A stretch of DNA of 64,000 nt, from positions 62,001-126,000 of the forward strand of contig JAJECS010000027.1 of NCBI GenBank assembly GCA_022821905.1, in the 5' to 3' direction. Of this stretch, positions 63,396 to 64,000 are shown piece after piece. The notes under the pieces are model-generated. The model saw only the letters and a program-made list of their open reading frames with translations. It made no database searches and had not been told where the DNA came from. Source of the DNA: Chloroflexota bacterium (GTDB taxonomy: Bacteria; Chloroflexota; UBA11872). The position numbers were made by a program, and so were the translations under genes. How positions within the stretch are numbered: the first letter of the stretch is position 1; every line of letters starts with the position of its first letter.

Positions 63396-63970
63396 GATGA
63401 GGCTCGCGCACCGAGGATGCGCAACGCCGCGGCGATTCGGCCCGTCACGTCAAGGTCTTCGCCGGCGATCTGCTCGAGCGCCAGTTGCGCCTCGACGCGC
63501 GTGTAGCCGAGCCCGACTAGCGCGTCGAGCGCCTCATCGGCTCCCGTCGGACCCAGGCGTATCCCCGGCTCGGGAACCAGCTTGCCCCGCAGCTCCAGAA
63601 TGATGCGGTTTGCCAGCTTGCGCCCGATGCCCGACACCGCCTGGAACGGCCTGGGGTCTTCGTCATCGAGCGCCTGCACGATGCGGTCGACCGGATGACT
63701 GGAAAGCACCCGCACGGCCATTCGCGGCCCCACGCCGGTCACGTCGAGCAGGTGGCGAAACACCTCCAGCTCCTGCGCCGACCCAAAGCCGGCCAGGATC
63801 GCCCCGTCCGACGCGATGTGAGTGTGCGTGTGGAGCTCCACCGGCTGCCCGGGCGACCGGCGCGCCCGCGCCGGAACCACGACTTCCAACCCCAGTCCGG
63901 TGCCGTGGACCTTGACCACCAGCGTGTCGTCGCCGGTGCGGATGACCAATCCCTCGAGGTAGCCAATCAT
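63392..63970 (-). CDS. ruvA: Holliday junction DNA helicase subunit RuvA
   Basis: Junction-binding tetramer, 192 aa. It begins [19 protein letters not shown]. Two helix-hairpin-helix motifs ([14 protein letters not shown] and [15 protein letters not shown]) lie in the middle, and the C-terminal domain ([19 protein letters not shown]) contacts RuvB. ATG overlaps the stop of the preceding partial gene. Confidence 0.96.
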   Translation of the reverse strand: MIGYLEGLVIRTGDDTLVVKVHGTGLGLEVVVPARARRSPGQPVELHTHTHIASDGAILAGFGSAQELEVFRHLLDVTGVGPRMAVRVLSSHPVDRIVQALDDEDPRPFQAVSGIGRKLANRIILELRGKLVPEPGIRLGPTGADEALDALVGLGYTRVEAQLALEQIAGEDLDVTGRIAAALRILGARASS

Positions 63971-64000
63971 CGGACGCCCAGGGTGCGCTCCAGCGTGCGC
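63967..64000 (-). CDS. C-terminus of an upstream gene, probably ruvC (5' part outside window)
   Basis: Eleven codons ending [10 protein letters not shown]-stop, with the TGA overlapping the ruvA ATG in the same style as the other coupled genes here. ruvC commonly precedes ruvA; the identity is inferred from gene order alone. Confidence 0.35.
   Translation of the reverse strand, partial: RTLERTLGVR

Overview
The window is a dense, high-GC bacterial chromosome segment and looks like Chloroflexota, probably a Dehalococcoidia/SAR202-like lineage known mainly from metagenomes. This placement is an inference. It rests on secreted proteins carrying LGFP-like repeats, a lipoprotein with a Val/Glu/Lys-rich linker, a GlmL-like ASKHA protein pair, a T-box in front of a trp operon, dispersed palindromic intergenic repeats, and the gram-positive-like order SRP RNA-dnaX-ybaB-recR. 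About 60 protein genes, one tRNA, one large SRP RNA and one T-box leader can be supported. No insertion sequence, prophage or CRISPR array is visible.

Layout. 1-2.2 kb: partial apgM diverging from cysK, then tRNA-Ser(GGA). 2.3-5.4 kb: an iron-type ABC substrate-binding lipoprotein and permease behind a DtxR/IdeR-like box, with no linked ATPase. 5.4-8.7 kb: DegT-type aminotransferase, alpha/beta hydrolase, threonine aldolase. 8.8-12.3 kb: SRP RNA, dnaX, ybaB, recR, UPF0173 hydrolase. 12.2-21.0 kb: on the minus strand, a trp operon E-G-D-C-F-(lipoprotein)-B-A plus an alpha/beta hydrolase, behind a promoter and a tryptophan T-box (UGG specifier). 21-25.3 kb: two divergent PLP enzymes, a small kinase, and a membrane protein coupled to a winged-helix regulator. 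25.5-29.4 kb: uvrB, an orphan D12 adenine methylase and an archaemetzincin-like protein, among intergenic repeats. 29.7-36.1 kb: GlmL-like pair, argS, and a split NAD synthetase. 36.3-45.6 kb: secreted glycosidase, rsmI, a metG remnant with an internal deletion, tatD, polyprenyl synthase, MenG/UbiE, FemAB, MurE and a 2-hydroxyacid dehydrogenase. 53.3-64 kb: SpoIID-like protein, cmk-plsC-der-plsY, and on the minus strand ruvC(partial)-ruvA-ruvB-acyP-fecR-like-acpS-nnr.

The most interesting locus is 45.6-53.2 kb. A type III restriction-modification system (mod and res) is interrupted by two extra genes, and all of them are joined by stop/start overlaps or 1-base gaps: thyX-mod-TIR-MNT-res. The extra genes encode a CAP12/PF10137-type TIR-domain protein and a minimal nucleotidyltransferase. 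The TIR gene and the target-recognition part of mod are clearly more AT-rich than their surroundings, as expected for cassettes acquired by transfer. The likely reading is a composite anti-phage island in which a DNA-restriction system is genetically coupled to an NAD-depleting, abortive-infection-type effector. A metG gene reduced to its two ends (39,257-39,445) is the second notable anomaly; it is either a real deletion or an assembly collapse.
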